From NCBI GenBank assembly GCA_040751955.1, contig JBFMFY010000010.1, positions 12,434 to 76,433 of the forward strand: a DNA stretch of 64,000 nt. The letters run 5' to 3'. Below are positions 9,843 through 19,563 of this stretch, piece after piece. The notes beneath the pieces were generated by a model. The model was not told where the DNA came from, did no database searches, and saw nothing but the letters and a program-made list of their open reading frames with translations. A program made the position numbers and the translations under genes. This DNA is from SpSt-333 sp040751955 (GTDB lineage: Bacteria; Bacteroidota; Ignavibacteria; UBA10030; UBA8401). Numbering within the stretch: position 1 is the first letter of the stretch; each line of letters begins with the position of its first letter.

Positions 9843-12160
9843 ACAACAGTGCATATTCAACCGGAAAAGTGGTTCTGGTAATTCTCGTGCCTTTCTGGTT
9901 GATTAGTTTTACATTTGCACAGTTGGTACAGGAGAATATGAAAGATCAATATCCGCAGAACGGCGGAACGCTCTATTTGAATCTCATCTGGCATCAGCAT
10001 CAGCCGCTGTATCTCGACCCGGCGACCGACCAGTTGCAAGGTCCGTGGGTGCGCACACACGCCACGAAAGATTATTATGACATGGCGTCGATCCTCGAAC
10101 AGTATCCGAATGTCCATTACAACGTCAACCTCACGTCGTCGATGCTGTTTCAATTGGAGAAGTATTACGTAGAACGATTGAGACCGTTCGTGAATCTGAA
10201 AAAGAATCGCATTGACGCAAAGAAATTCTTTGCCGCGTGGGAAGGGAAGACCGATCCGTGGATCGATCTTGCATTGAAACCAACAAAGAGTTTCACAGAA
10301 AAAGATATTCACTTCCTTTTATATAATACCTGGAATGCATTCGGTATCAGCGAAGTACAGGTAACACGGTTTCCTGAATATCAAAAACTGAAAGCGCGCA
10401 ATGCAAAAAAAGAGAAATTCACCGAGCAGGAACTGCGCGACATCAAATTCTGGTTCTATCTTGCTCACTTCGATCCCGATTTTCTCGAACAGAAAGTGTG
10501 GCTCGCCGATGGCACAGTGATCGATCTTACCGATCTCGTGTCGAAGCACTCTGACAAAACATATCATCTGACGAAACAAATTACAGAAGAGGATTGTAAT
10601 AGAATCATCGTGGAGATGTACAAAGTCTGTTCCAATGTTGTTCCGATCCACAAGAAGTTGATGTACGATCATCAGAAGCGGAGCGGACAGATTGAAGTTG
10701 CAACGACACCTTTCTTCCACCCGATTCTTCCCCTCATCTACGATTCAGATCTAGCCCGCACATGCCAGCCGAACGATCCGATGCCGAACCGGTTTCATTT
10801 TCCGCAGGATGCCGATGCACAGGTTGCGATGGCGGTTCATTTCTACACGCAAACATTCGGACAGGCGCCGCTCGGCATGTGGCCCGGTGAAGGTTCCGTT
10901 GCGCACGAAGTCGTGCCGATCTTCAAGAAGAACGGCATTCAATGGATCGCGACGGATGAGAAGATTCTCGCACGATCCAAACCAAATCTTCAGCCAAAAT
11001 ATTATCCGTACGAAGTGGATACTACCGATGTTGCCGTCGTGTTTCGTGACACCGAACTTTCCGATAAGATTGGCTTCACGTATCAGAATGCAATCGGTGA
11101 AGAAGCCGCAGATGATTTTATAAAAGGAATTCTGAAGTTCGCTCCGACCGACGATGAACCGGATCGCCTGTTGACAATTATTCTCGACGGAGAAAATGCG
11201 TGGGAATGGTATAAAAAAGATAATGACGGAAAAGATTTTCTCCACGCACTCTACCGGAAACTTTCCAAATTGTACAAAACAAAACAGGTCGTCACAGTAA
11301 CGATGTCGGAGTACATTCACGGCAATCCGAATCGCGGTGTTGCAGCACACCCGGTTGAATCGATGCGCAAACTGGATTGGCTCTATCCCGGTTCGTGGAT
11401 CAATGCGAATTATGACACATGGATCGGCGAGGATGAAGAGAATCGTGCGTGGAATTATTTATTGACCGCCCGTCAGGATCTGGAGAAATCCGGATTGAAA
11501 CAGCCGAAACCGACCGAACCGGAGCCGAAAGCAAAGACAAAAAAATGGTACGCCTTCAAAGCGTGGGAAGCGATGTACGCTGCAGAAGGTTCGGATTGGT
11601 TCTGGTGGTACGGCACTGATCAGAACGCTCCTGCCGGAGACAAGCCGTTTGATATTGCATTCATTACTCACCTGAAAAATATTTACGCGTTCGGTCAGAA
11701 AGCGGGAGGAAAATTCCCCAAACGGGAATTCGTGCCGATTATTTCTGAACACGCCCAACTTCCCGCAAAGATCGCCGGCGGAACGATGGCGCAGAGTATT
11801 TCTGACAGTGCATTGGCGGGCAAGAAAGACTCCGTCATCGTCATTTTCAAATGCGACGCACGCAATGTCTTCGTCCGGCGTGGTATTTACATTACCGGAA
11901 ACCATGAACTGCTGGGAAACTGGACGCCGAATTTTATCCGGATGTACGACGACAAATCTGCGGGCGACGAAGTTGCCAACGACCAAATCTACACGTTGAT
12001 GGTTCAACTTCCGGCAGGAATCGAACTGGAGTACAAATACACAAACAGCGGTCCTCACGGCGTATGGGAAGGCGATGAGTTACCGGGTGTGAATCGCAAA
12101 TTGACAATTGATGGCACGAAAGAGAAAATTGTTGTAAATGATGTGTTTGGAGTGAAATAG
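9839..12160 (+). CDS. GH57 alpha-amylase-like enzyme with C-terminal CBM20 starch-binding domain
   Basis: 773 aa; overlaps the previous gene by 4 bp (ATGA). An N-terminal hydrophobic segment (VVLVILVPFWLISFTFAQ) is a likely signal peptide. GH57 hallmarks are present: LNLIWHQHQP at the start of the barrel, GPWVRTHATKDYYDM, MWPGEGSVAHEV (region with the nucleophile Glu), GIQWIATDEKIL, and LDGENAWEWY. This matches the alpha-amylase/alpha-mannosidase-like group of GH57. The last about 110 residues form a CBM20-type domain (YITGNHELLGNW, then LPAGIELEYKYTN). No T9SS domain is present, unlike its neighbours, so it may be periplasmic. The likely substrate is starch or glycogen. Confidence 0.85.
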   Translation: MNNSAYSTGKVVLVILVPFWLISFTFAQLVQENMKDQYPQNGGTLYLNLIWHQHQPLYLDPATDQLQGPWVRTHATKDYYDMASILEQYPNVHYNVNLTSSMLFQLEKYYVERLRPFVNLKKNRIDAKKFFAAWEGKTDPWIDLALKPTKSFTEKDIHFLLYNTWNAFGISEVQVTRFPEYQKLKARNAKKEKFTEQELRDIKFWFYLAHFDPDFLEQKVWLADGTVIDLTDLVSKHSDKTYHLTKQITEEDCNRIIVEMYKVCSNVVPIHKKLMYDHQKRSGQIEVATTPFFHPILPLIYDSDLARTCQPNDPMPNRFHFPQDADAQVAMAVHFYTQTFGQAPLGMWPGEGSVAHEVVPIFKKNGIQWIATDEKILARSKPNLQPKYYPYEVDTTDVAVVFRDTELSDKIGFTYQNAIGEEAADDFIKGILKFAPTDDEPDRLLTIILDGENAWEWYKKDNDGKDFLHALYRKLSKLYKTKQVVTVTMSEYIHGNPNRGVAAHPVESMRKLDWLYPGSWINANYDTWIGEDEENRAWNYLLTARQDLEKSGLKQPKPTEPEPKAKTKKWYAFKAWEAMYAAEGSDWFWWYGTDQNAPAGDKPFDIAFITHLKNIYAFGQKAGGKFPKREFVPIISEHAQLPAKIAGGTMAQSISDSALAGKKDSVIVIFKCDARNVFVRRGIYITGNHELLGNWTPNFIRMYDDKSAGDEVANDQIYTLMVQLPAGIELEYKYTNSGPHGVWEGDELPGVNRKLTIDGTKEKIVVNDVFGVK

Positions 12161-12261
12161 CCAGAAGTCAGATTTCAGAAATCGGAAGTCAGTTGGTTCG
12201 TCAGTAATCAGTATCCAGTGTCTAGTATCAAGCATTAAATAACCAATTACCAATAACCATC

Positions 12262-13548
12262 ATGCTCGACATCCAAAAGAAACTCACCAACTCTTTCTAC
12301 GCGCTCATCAGCCTTCCTTCTACTGCGATGGGATTTGCACTTTCGATTCAAATCTCCGCGCTCAGCTGGCTGCTGACGACAAAATATAATCTCGATATAC
12401 ACGAAGTCGGCATCGTGTGGGCGGCAGGACCGCTTGCCGGAATTTTCGGGCAGGTGATTATCGGACTCATCAGCGACAAGGTGTGGTTTTGGGGAGGACG
12501 GAGACGTCCTTTTATTTTGATCGGAGGAACACTTGCGGCGTTGATGCTGCTTGCCCTTCCGAACATAGACGTTATCAGTAACGCATTGGGGATCTCAAAT
12601 CTTTTAGTTGTCGCAGTTGCTGTGGCACTCACACTTGATCTCTCCATTAATATCAGTTTCAATCCTACCCGTTCGATTATTGCCGACGTTACTCCCGAAG
12701 GAAATCCGCGCACGAAAGGGTACACCTGGATGCAGACAATTTCGGGGTTCTTCGGCGTGCTGGCGTATGTCGTCGGTGCGACATTCGGCAATTTTGTGCT
12801 GATCAATTTCGGTGTTGCCTTTGTTTTTTTTGCTTCAATTGTTCCGACCCTTTTTGTTGAAGAACCGAAAGAACTATCGGAAATGTCTGCGAATGTTGAG
12901 CAACAAAAAACCGCAACGGAGTGGGGGCAGTTGTGGAGAATTTATATCGCACACGGATTCTCATGGATCGGTGTGCAGACGATGTTCGTGTATATTATCG
13001 CCTTCATTCAGCAGAAACTTGTCGGCGGTATTCCCGAAGCGGATGTCGCCGGTTTTTCCGGGCAGGTCATTGCGATTTCGTTTGCTGTTCTCAACACGGT
13101 CGGTTTCATTCTTCCCGCATTTGTGCTTGAGCCGGTTGCTGAAAAGATTGGCAGAGTAAAAGTTCACTTACTCGCTGTTGCCATCATGTCGGCGGGATAT
13201 TTCGGCATTGTCATGTTCGGAACGACACCGATGATCATGTATATGATGATGGCAGTCTGTGGCGTCGGCTGGGCATCGATTGTCAGCATCCCGTTCGCAA
13301 TTATGACTGAGAAGATCGATAAAAGTAGGACCGGATTCTTTATGGGTATCTTCAACCTGTCGGTCGTTCTTCCTCAATTGATTGTCAGTTTGTTCGTCGG
13401 CAAATTCATTCTCGACGCCGAAGACAAGAGCATCATCTTCATTATCAGCGGTGTAACTCTTGCAATTTCGGCGGTGTTATGGATGATGGTCAAAGAGAGT
13501 CGTTCGAGTGCTTCTAATGTTGCCAAAGCCCCGGTGTCGGCACATTAA
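12262..13548 (+). CDS. MFS sugar transporter, SLC45/GPH-like (first copy)
   Basis: 428 aa, about 12 hydrophobic helices. The signature WGGRRRPFILIG after helix 2-3 and the DLSINISFNPTRSIIADV segment are typical of SLC45-type sucrose/maltose proton symporters. These carriers import di- or oligosaccharides across the inner membrane. It lies between amylase genes and has a paralogue at 16081, so maltose or maltodextrin uptake is the likely job (inference). The 101-bp gap before it is low-complexity sequence with short repeats and no clear signal. Confidence 0.85.
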   Translation: MLDIQKKLTNSFYALISLPSTAMGFALSIQISALSWLLTTKYNLDIHEVGIVWAAGPLAGIFGQVIIGLISDKVWFWGGRRRPFILIGGTLAALMLLALPNIDVISNALGISNLLVVAVAVALTLDLSINISFNPTRSIIADVTPEGNPRTKGYTWMQTISGFFGVLAYVVGATFGNFVLINFGVAFVFFASIVPTLFVEEPKELSEMSANVEQQKTATEWGQLWRIYIAHGFSWIGVQTMFVYIIAFIQQKLVGGIPEADVAGFSGQVIAISFAVLNTVGFILPAFVLEPVAEKIGRVKVHLLAVAIMSAGYFGIVMFGTTPMIMYMMMAVCGVGWASIVSIPFAIMTEKIDKSRTGFFMGIFNLSVVLPQLIVSLFVGKFILDAEDKSIIFIISGVTLAISAVLWMMVKESRSSASNVAKAPVSAH

Positions 13549-13602
13549 GAATATTTCAAGATTGCATGATGACAAGATTTCAAGATCAAAACAGAACCAA
13601 TA

Positions 13603-16029
13603 ATGAAATTAAAATTTAACTTATACTGCTTCCCCTTCCTCTTCATCGGTTTCAGTCTTGCGCAAAACATCACCGACATCATCCAGCCGGTACGCGTTTA
13701 TCCGGATCGCAGCGACACCATTGTCATCGGCGACCTCTTCTATGCAAACAACTATGAAGGGATTGCATTTGCCAAGAACGAGAATCTGGATGTTGAATAT
13801 CTCAAAGAAAAACAATTGCTCGTTCTCCGCGCAAGGAACGTTTTGTTTGGCGCAACACTGCTGGAATTCTCTTTCAGTAAAACAAAATACTGTATTCCAA
13901 TTCTTGTCAACAGTGCTGCCGCGTCGCGCATACGTCATACATTTAGATACAGAGCGGAATCGCCTGTCAGCACGGTGACAGTGGAGGGAAATTTCAACAA
14001 CTGGAATAAAGAATCAGATCCTTTGCAAGATGCCGATGGGGATGGAATGTACGAACGAGCGATACTTCTTGAGCCGGGAGGCTACCTCTACAAATTCGTT
14101 GTGGATGGGAAGGAAATCGTCGATCCGCTCAATTCTGCAACTGCCCCGACAGGATTCGAGAGTTTCAATTCCGTGCTGCGGGTTGAAAATAGCGATACTG
14201 TAAAAACATTCTTACACATTGATAAGTGTAGAAGAATAATAGCAACAACTCATCCAAGGAAAGAGTGGATAGAATTTTCTTTTATATTTGAAACGAACGA
14301 AACTAATGTCCGACTGCAAAGAAATAATATTTTTGCATTGCTGAACAATCAAAGAATTGATGCGAATAAAATCGGACTTTTTGGACATTCACTAAAAATA
14401 TCATTATCACCAAGAGAATTGGAAGGTGAAAAAACTTTACGTGTATTTATTTCGTACGGAAAACACAACACAAATATTCAGCAGGTGCAACTGTATAATG
14501 GTGAACCGGCAGGGAAACCGAACCATTCAACAAAATGGGATGACGGGGTGATCTACTCGATCATGGTTGACCGGTTCAACAACGGCAATAAAGCGAATGA
14601 TGCGCCGGTTGTTCACGATTCTATTTTTGTACAGGCAAATTATCAGGGAGGGGACTTCCGTGGGATCATCAACAAAATTGAAGAGGGCTATTTCGATTCA
14701 TTAGGGATAAATATTCTTTGGATCTCTCCCGTGTATGACAATCCCAACACGGCATTCCGCGAATATCCGCCGCCGCATCGCTGGTACAGCGGTTATCATG
14801 GCTACTGGCCCGTCAACAATAATGCGGTGGAAGAAAAATTTGGGACAATGGACGAGCTGAAAGAGTTGGTGGCAAAAGCACATCAGAGAAAAATCAAAGT
14901 GCTGCTCGATATCGTAGCACATCATGTCCATATTGACAACCCGCTGTATAAAGAGCATCCGGATTGGTTTGGAACATTGGAATTACCGGATGGGAGAAAA
15001 AATCTTCGCTTGTGGGACGAGCAACGTCTCACGACGTGGTTCGAACCGTACATGCCGTCGTTTGATTACACCAAATCCTTCGCGCCGATACGTTTTATGA
15101 CGGACAACAGTATCTGGTGGCTTAACGAAACGGGAGCAGATGGTTTCCGCCACGATGCGGTGAAGCATGTGCCGAACGAATTCTGGCGCGCACTGACGAG
15201 AGAATTAAAAGAAAAGGTTGAAATCCCTCAAAAGAAAAAAGTGTATCAGATCGGCGAAACATTCGGTGATTACAACCTCGTTGCATCGTACGTGAACAAC
15301 GGGCAACTCTCCTCGCAATTCAATTTTACGCTTTCCTACTTCGCCATCCCTGTATTCATCGAACCGAACGAATCATTTGCATCGCTCGATTTTCATATGA
15401 AGAAATCGTTTGAAGCATTCGGCGAATACAATTTGATGGGAAATATCATGGACAGCCACGACAAGGTACGGTTCATGGCGTATGCCGACGGATCGGTAAA
15501 ATTGCAGGGAGTCGATACACGTGAAATGGCGTGGAATAATCCTCCTGTGGTAAGAAATCCAGACAGTTATAAGAAAGCGTCGCTGTATTACGCGTACCTG
15601 TTTACCATTCCCGGATTGCCGGTGATCTATTACGGCTCCGAGTTCGGCATGACCGGTGCCGACGATCCGGATAACAGAAGAATGATGCGGTTTGGCGATT
15701 CACTCACCGTGCATGAACAAACAATGCTGTCGAAAACTCAACAGATCGTCAAGATGAGAAACAACCATTCAGCACTTCGGTACGGAGATTTTTATACGCT
15801 CCGTGCAGACACGACTGTGTACGCGTACATTCGCGCAGATATGAATGAACGGCTGTTGGTGGTTCTCAATAAAAATGAGCGTGAACAGAATTTTGAATTT
15901 CAACTTCCGGCGATCCTTCGATCAAAAGAATTGACCGACATTATGAGCGGGGAGAAAGTAAATGTAAACGACGATATGGTTTCGGTGAAAGTTTCAGGAG
16001 TGGATTGGAGAGTTTTCAAAATTGAATGA
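13603..16029 (+). CDS. Secreted GH13 alpha-amylase/neopullulanase-like enzyme with CBM48
   Basis: 808 aa with a signal peptide (KFNLYCFPFLFIGFSLAQ). After an N-terminal domain, an AMPK/CBM48-type sandwich (VTVEGNFNNWNKESDPL, then GGYLYKFVVDGKEIVDP) lies at about residues 120-180. The GH13 barrel starts near residue 315 (DGVIYSIMVDRFNNGN) with LDIVAHHVH, GADGFRHDAVKHVPNEF (nucleophile Asp), QIGETFGDY (acid Glu) and NIMDSHDKVRF (third Asp). No T9SS domain, so it is probably periplasmic or on the membrane. It sits between the two SLC45-like carriers, which suggests that it shortens dextrins for uptake. Confidence 0.85.
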   Translation: MKLKFNLYCFPFLFIGFSLAQNITDIIQPVRVYPDRSDTIVIGDLFYANNYEGIAFAKNENLDVEYLKEKQLLVLRARNVLFGATLLEFSFSKTKYCIPILVNSAAASRIRHTFRYRAESPVSTVTVEGNFNNWNKESDPLQDADGDGMYERAILLEPGGYLYKFVVDGKEIVDPLNSATAPTGFESFNSVLRVENSDTVKTFLHIDKCRRIIATTHPRKEWIEFSFIFETNETNVRLQRNNIFALLNNQRIDANKIGLFGHSLKISLSPRELEGEKTLRVFISYGKHNTNIQQVQLYNGEPAGKPNHSTKWDDGVIYSIMVDRFNNGNKANDAPVVHDSIFVQANYQGGDFRGIINKIEEGYFDSLGINILWISPVYDNPNTAFREYPPPHRWYSGYHGYWPVNNNAVEEKFGTMDELKELVAKAHQRKIKVLLDIVAHHVHIDNPLYKEHPDWFGTLELPDGRKNLRLWDEQRLTTWFEPYMPSFDYTKSFAPIRFMTDNSIWWLNETGADGFRHDAVKHVPNEFWRALTRELKEKVEIPQKKKVYQIGETFGDYNLVASYVNNGQLSSQFNFTLSYFAIPVFIEPNESFASLDFHMKKSFEAFGEYNLMGNIMDSHDKVRFMAYADGSVKLQGVDTREMAWNNPPVVRNPDSYKKASLYYAYLFTIPGLPVIYYGSEFGMTGADDPDNRRMMRFGDSLTVHEQTMLSKTQQIVKMRNNHSALRYGDFYTLRADTTVYAYIRADMNERLLVVLNKNEREQNFEFQLPAILRSKELTDIMSGEKVNVNDDMVSVKVSGVDWRVFKIE

Positions 16030-16080
16030 TTTCAAGAATACAAAATTGCACGATTACAAAAATTGAAAATGGAATAATGT

Positions 16081-17394
16081 ATGGATAAACCCCGCTTAAA
16101 TTTCTGGCAGATCTGGAATATGAGTTTCGGATTTCTCGGTATCCAATTCGGCTTCGCCCTGCAGAACGCAAATGTCAGCAGAATTTTTGAAACGCTCGGA
16201 GCCGGCATCGATTCGATCCCTATTTTATGGATTGCCGCGCCGACCACAGGGCTGATCGTTCAACCAATTATTGGTTACATGAGCGACAGGACGTGGGGAA
16301 GATTGGGACGCCGACGTCCCTATTTCCTTACAGGAGCGATTCTCGCAACTGCCGCGTTGTTCGTCATGCCGAATTCCCCCGCATTGTGGTTTGCTGCATT
16401 GATGCTCTGGATACTGGATGCATCGATCAATATATCAATGGAACCGTTCCGCGCACTTGTAGCAGATCTGCTTCCATCCGAGCAGCGGACGACGGGATTT
16501 GCCGTACAAAGTTTCTTCATCGGTCTCGGTGCAATTATCGCATCGGCTCTTCCGTACATCTTTACAAATTGGTTTGGCATCAGCAACAGTGCGCCGGCAG
16601 GGGAAATACCCCCTTCGGTGATTTATTCATTTTACGTCGGAGGTGTCGCTTTTCTTGGTGCGGTCTGCTGGACGGTGTTCAGAACAAAAGAATACCCGCC
16701 GCACGACATGACTGCCTTTGCACAGGAAAAGAAGGATAAGAGCGGCTTCATTACGGGTGCAAAAGAGATTTTGTTGAGCTTGCAGCAAATGCCGAAAACG
16801 ATGATGCAACTTGCTGTTGTGCAATTTTTTTCGTGGTTTGCACTGTTCTGTATGTGGATCTATACAACGAGCGCAGTAACAAGCCACATTTACAAAACAT
16901 CTGATCCTACATCGGCGTTGTACAATGAGGGTGCGGATTGGGTCGGCGTACTTTTCGCGGCATACAACGGATTTGCGGCGCTTGCAGCATTCTTGCTGCC
17001 GGTGATTGCAAAACGGACAAGCAGGAAAATTGTTCACATGATTTCACTCGTCATAGGCGGACTTGGGCTCGCTTCTTTTTATATCATCTCTGACCCGACT
17101 CTGCTTCTCGTTTCAATGGTTGGCGTCGGATTGGCGTGGGCAAGTATTTTGTCGATGCCGTATGCGATCCTCGCAGGAGCGCTTCCCCCCAATAAGATGG
17201 GAGTATATATGGGAATCTTCAATTTTTTCATAGTGATTCCTCAAATATGTGCCGCAGGTATTTTGGGGTATATGATGCATACTCTACTGAACAATCATGC
17301 GATCAATGCGCTCATTCTCGGCGGGTGTTCAATGGTGTTATCAGGAGTTTTAGTCTTATTTGTCAATGATGTTGATGAAACAACAAAGAGGTGA
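16081..17394 (+). CDS. MFS sugar transporter, SLC45/maltose-type (second copy)
   Basis: 437 aa, about 12 membrane helices. Starts MDKPRLNFWQIWNMSFGFLG, contains FALQNANVSRIFETLGA and the loop RTWGRLGRRRPYFL, all typical of the SLC45-like maltose/sucrose carriers often found next to amylases. It differs from the copy at 12262, so the two may take different sugars. It ends just before the GWxTD gene. Direction of transport and substrate are inferred from family and neighbours. Confidence 0.85.
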   Translation: MDKPRLNFWQIWNMSFGFLGIQFGFALQNANVSRIFETLGAGIDSIPILWIAAPTTGLIVQPIIGYMSDRTWGRLGRRRPYFLTGAILATAALFVMPNSPALWFAALMLWILDASINISMEPFRALVADLLPSEQRTTGFAVQSFFIGLGAIIASALPYIFTNWFGISNSAPAGEIPPSVIYSFYVGGVAFLGAVCWTVFRTKEYPPHDMTAFAQEKKDKSGFITGAKEILLSLQQMPKTMMQLAVVQFFSWFALFCMWIYTTSAVTSHIYKTSDPTSALYNEGADWVGVLFAAYNGFAALAAFLLPVIAKRTSRKIVHMISLVIGGLGLASFYIISDPTLLLVSMVGVGLAWASILSMPYAILAGALPPNKMGVYMGIFNFFIVIPQICAAGILGYMMHTLLNNHAINALILGGCSMVLSGVLVLFVNDVDETTKR

Positions 17395-17466
17395 AAATTA
17401 TCTTGTGAAATGGTATATTGTTCAAAGAGAATCATTTTTGTATCTAACAATTGTCAAATATCGGTT

Positions 17467-18843
17467 ATGAAGAAATATCTGCTCAGTGTCTTGTTGTTGT
17501 TCACCCCAGTAATTGCCCAGCAAGCTATTCCACCGTTACGTCTCAATTATGATCTTGCCCGCTTCCGCGGTGATAATGAGCATCTGTATGTGGAAGTGTA
17601 CTATTCCTTCGATGTTTCAGCGCTGAAGTTTATAAAGGAATCCGATGCCTATCGCGGTGAAACGGTTATGAGCGTATCGTTCAAGAGATCGTCTGATGAT
17701 TCGATTGTGGCTCGGCAGGCGTGGAGAATCCCATTTAGTGTCGCCGATACGACGATGCTTACAGGATCACGTTCGTATGTCGATGTATTCGGATTTATGC
17801 TGAAGCCGGATATCTATCGTCTCTATATTGTTGTGCAGGACATTCATTCACCGGAGCGTAAAGACAGCGTTACGTTGGTTGCCAACCTGAAAGATTTTTC
17901 TGATAACACAATTGCACTCAGCGATGTAGAACTTGCATCGTCAATCATTCCGGCCGAACGAGACTCAGCAAATCGCTTTTACAAGAACACGTTCGAAGTA
18001 AAACCGAATCCGTCACGATTGTTCGGCGAACACCAGCCTGTACTGTTCTACTACCTTGAAGTGCACAATCTTTTACGGAATCAATCCGAAAAATATTACA
18101 CGAAAGCTGTGGTGACGAACGCGGTTGGGAAAGAGATCATTAATCATGAGAAAACGAGGAAGAGGGTCAACGATTCTAATGTGGAAGTGGGAATGGTAAA
18201 GGTACACACATTGCGCTCGGGAGTCTATACGTTTGCCTATAATGTCATCGATTCCGTCGATAATAGTATCGTGACATCCGCCAAAAAATTTTTCGTGTAT
18301 AATCCCTCTCTTCCGGTTGATACGCTCGTTTCGCCGCTTGGTGCAAGTGTTGATGCATCAGAGTATGCTGCCATGGGGGAAGCGGAACTCGATAAAGAAT
18401 TTGAACAGTCGAGATATATCGCACTGCGCGATGAAACTGAGCGCTACACAAAGTTGAAAGGTGTTGATGCAAAACGTAAAGCACTGTTCGAATTTTGGTC
18501 TTCACGGGACGAGGATAAAACGACACCAGTGAATGAGACCAAGATTGAATATTTCAACCGAATTTCGTTTGCCAACAATCAGTACAAAACCGGATTTCGT
18601 GAAGGATGGAAAACGGATCGGGGACGTGTCTATGTCATCTACGGCAAACCGGACGAGGTCGAACGCCACGCCAATGAGACGGATGTGAAACCGTACGAAG
18701 TGTGGTACTATAATTCGATTCAGGGTGGAGTTCAATTTATTTTTGGGGACAGGACCGGATTTTCGGACTATATCCTCCTTCACTCTACCCATCGGAACGA
18801 ACTGCATGATGAACAATGGAGACGGCAAATAGAAGCAAATTAA
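17467..18843 (+). CDS. GWxTD domain-containing secreted protein
   Basis: 458 aa. The ATG at 17467 is chosen because it opens a signal peptide (KKYLLSVLLLFTPVIAQQ); an in-frame ATG lies 57 bp upstream. The C-terminal part carries the motif that names the family (FREGWKTDRGRVYVIYG, then KPDEVERH). Proteins of this family occur widely in the FCB group and Acidobacteria; their biochemical role is not known. The N-terminal two thirds look like beta-rich sandwiches. It closes the alpha-glucan block; a functional link to glucan use is not shown. Confidence 0.8.
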   Translation: MKKYLLSVLLLFTPVIAQQAIPPLRLNYDLARFRGDNEHLYVEVYYSFDVSALKFIKESDAYRGETVMSVSFKRSSDDSIVARQAWRIPFSVADTTMLTGSRSYVDVFGFMLKPDIYRLYIVVQDIHSPERKDSVTLVANLKDFSDNTIALSDVELASSIIPAERDSANRFYKNTFEVKPNPSRLFGEHQPVLFYYLEVHNLLRNQSEKYYTKAVVTNAVGKEIINHEKTRKRVNDSNVEVGMVKVHTLRSGVYTFAYNVIDSVDNSIVTSAKKFFVYNPSLPVDTLVSPLGASVDASEYAAMGEAELDKEFEQSRYIALRDETERYTKLKGVDAKRKALFEFWSSRDEDKTTPVNETKIEYFNRISFANNQYKTGFREGWKTDRGRVYVIYGKPDEVERHANETDVKPYEVWYYNSIQGGVQFIFGDRTGFSDYILLHSTHRNELHDEQWRRQIEAN

Positions 18844-18924
18844 TATCGTCTGTCATAAAACGTGCTTGTGCAACAAAATTAATTTGAGTACTTTAAGCAT
18901 AGTTTAGTCCACAGATTCCTTTAA

Positions 18925-18944
18925 TTCTATCCCGAGAGATAGGA
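18925..18944 (+). promoter_or_regulatory. Putative PyrR-binding loop in the pyr leader
   Basis: TTCTATC and GATAGGA form a 7-bp stem (one G-U pair) around the hexaloop CCGAGA. This fits the PyrR recognition hexaloop CNGNGA with the flanking UC known from Firmicutes. It lies 70 nt before pyrR. When UMP-bound PyrR holds this hairpin, the downstream terminator would be expected to form. Confidence 0.65.
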
Positions 18945-18956
18945 AAGGAGAACAGA

Positions 18957-19025
18957 ATGAAGCAGTACACATGTTGCACCTCCTTCTCGCTGCGAGAAAT
19001 GGAGGTTTTTTTATATGCCTTCTAA
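18957..19025 (+). CDS. Possible 22-aa leader peptide ahead of pyrR
   Basis: ATG at 18957 follows AAGGAG (18945-18950) by 6 nt. The 22-codon frame starts MKQYTCCTSFSL, runs through the whole terminator hairpin and ends with TAA at 19023-19025, 10 bp inside pyrR. A ribosome translating it would melt the terminator and could re-initiate on pyrR. Too short to identify by homology; the strong ribosome site and the placement are the only evidence. Confidence 0.4.
   Translation: MKQYTCCTSFSLREMEVFLYAF
18978..19012 (+). terminator. Attenuator (Rho-independent terminator) overlapping the pyrR ribosome site
   Basis: ACCTCC (18978-18983) pairs with GGAGGT (19001-19006), and TTCTCGC (18984-18990) with GCGAGAA (18992-18998), followed by T-rich sequence. 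The GGAGG strand is also the Shine-Dalgarno sequence of pyrR (9 nt before its ATG), so the hairpin can block both transcription and initiation. The alternative pairing AAGGAG (18945-18950) with CTCCTT (18980-18985) could act as antiterminator. Confidence 0.75.
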
Positions 19026-19563
19026 ACAAACCCTGATCGATGCCAAGGGGTTTGCCCGCACCGTCAACCGATTAGCGCATGAGATCATCGAGCGGAATAA
19101 AGGTGCCGAAACAATCGGCATCGTCGGTATCCGCACGCGCGGCGACTACCTTGCTCACCGCATTGCCCACAAGATCTCATTGATGGAAAATATTTCTGTC
19201 CCCATCGGCAGTCTCGACATCACCTTGTACCGTGATGATCTGCGGGGCAAAATCAACCAGCCGCAACTGAAGACAACAGATATTCTCTACGATGTGCATG
19301 GCAAGAATATCATTCTCGTTGACGACGTTCTCTTCACCGGACGCACTGTACGATCTGCATTGAATGCACTCATGGATATCGGCAGGCCAGCGTCGATCCA
19401 GCTTGCAGTGTTTGTTGATCGCGGACATCGCCAACTCCCCATCAAAGCGGATTTCATCGGTAAGAGTATCCCGACTTCGTTCAATCAACAAGTGCAGGTG
19501 TTGATGACGGAAATTGACGGAGAAGATGCAGTCTGTTTGCTGCAGGAAGGAGGGAACGACTGA
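19015..19563 (+). CDS. pyrR: Bifunctional pyr operon regulator/uracil phosphoribosyltransferase PyrR
   Basis: 182 aa, full length for PyrR. The PRPP-binding loop IILVDDVLFTGRTVR is clear, and the N-terminal GFARTVNRLAHEIIERN, GIRTRGDYLA, LDITLYRDD and FVDRGHRQLPI segments match the family. PyrR binds pyr mRNA leaders in response to UMP and can make UMP from uracil and PRPP. It heads pyrB and pyrC, its stop overlaps the pyrB start (TGATG), and it follows an attenuator with a PyrR-type loop, so autoregulation is likely. Confidence 0.95.
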   Translation: MPSKQTLIDAKGFARTVNRLAHEIIERNKGAETIGIVGIRTRGDYLAHRIAHKISLMENISVPIGSLDITLYRDDLRGKINQPQLKTTDILYDVHGKNIILVDDVLFTGRTVRSALNALMDIGRPASIQLAVFVDRGHRQLPIKADFIGKSIPTSFNQQVQVLMTEIDGEDAVCLLQEGGND

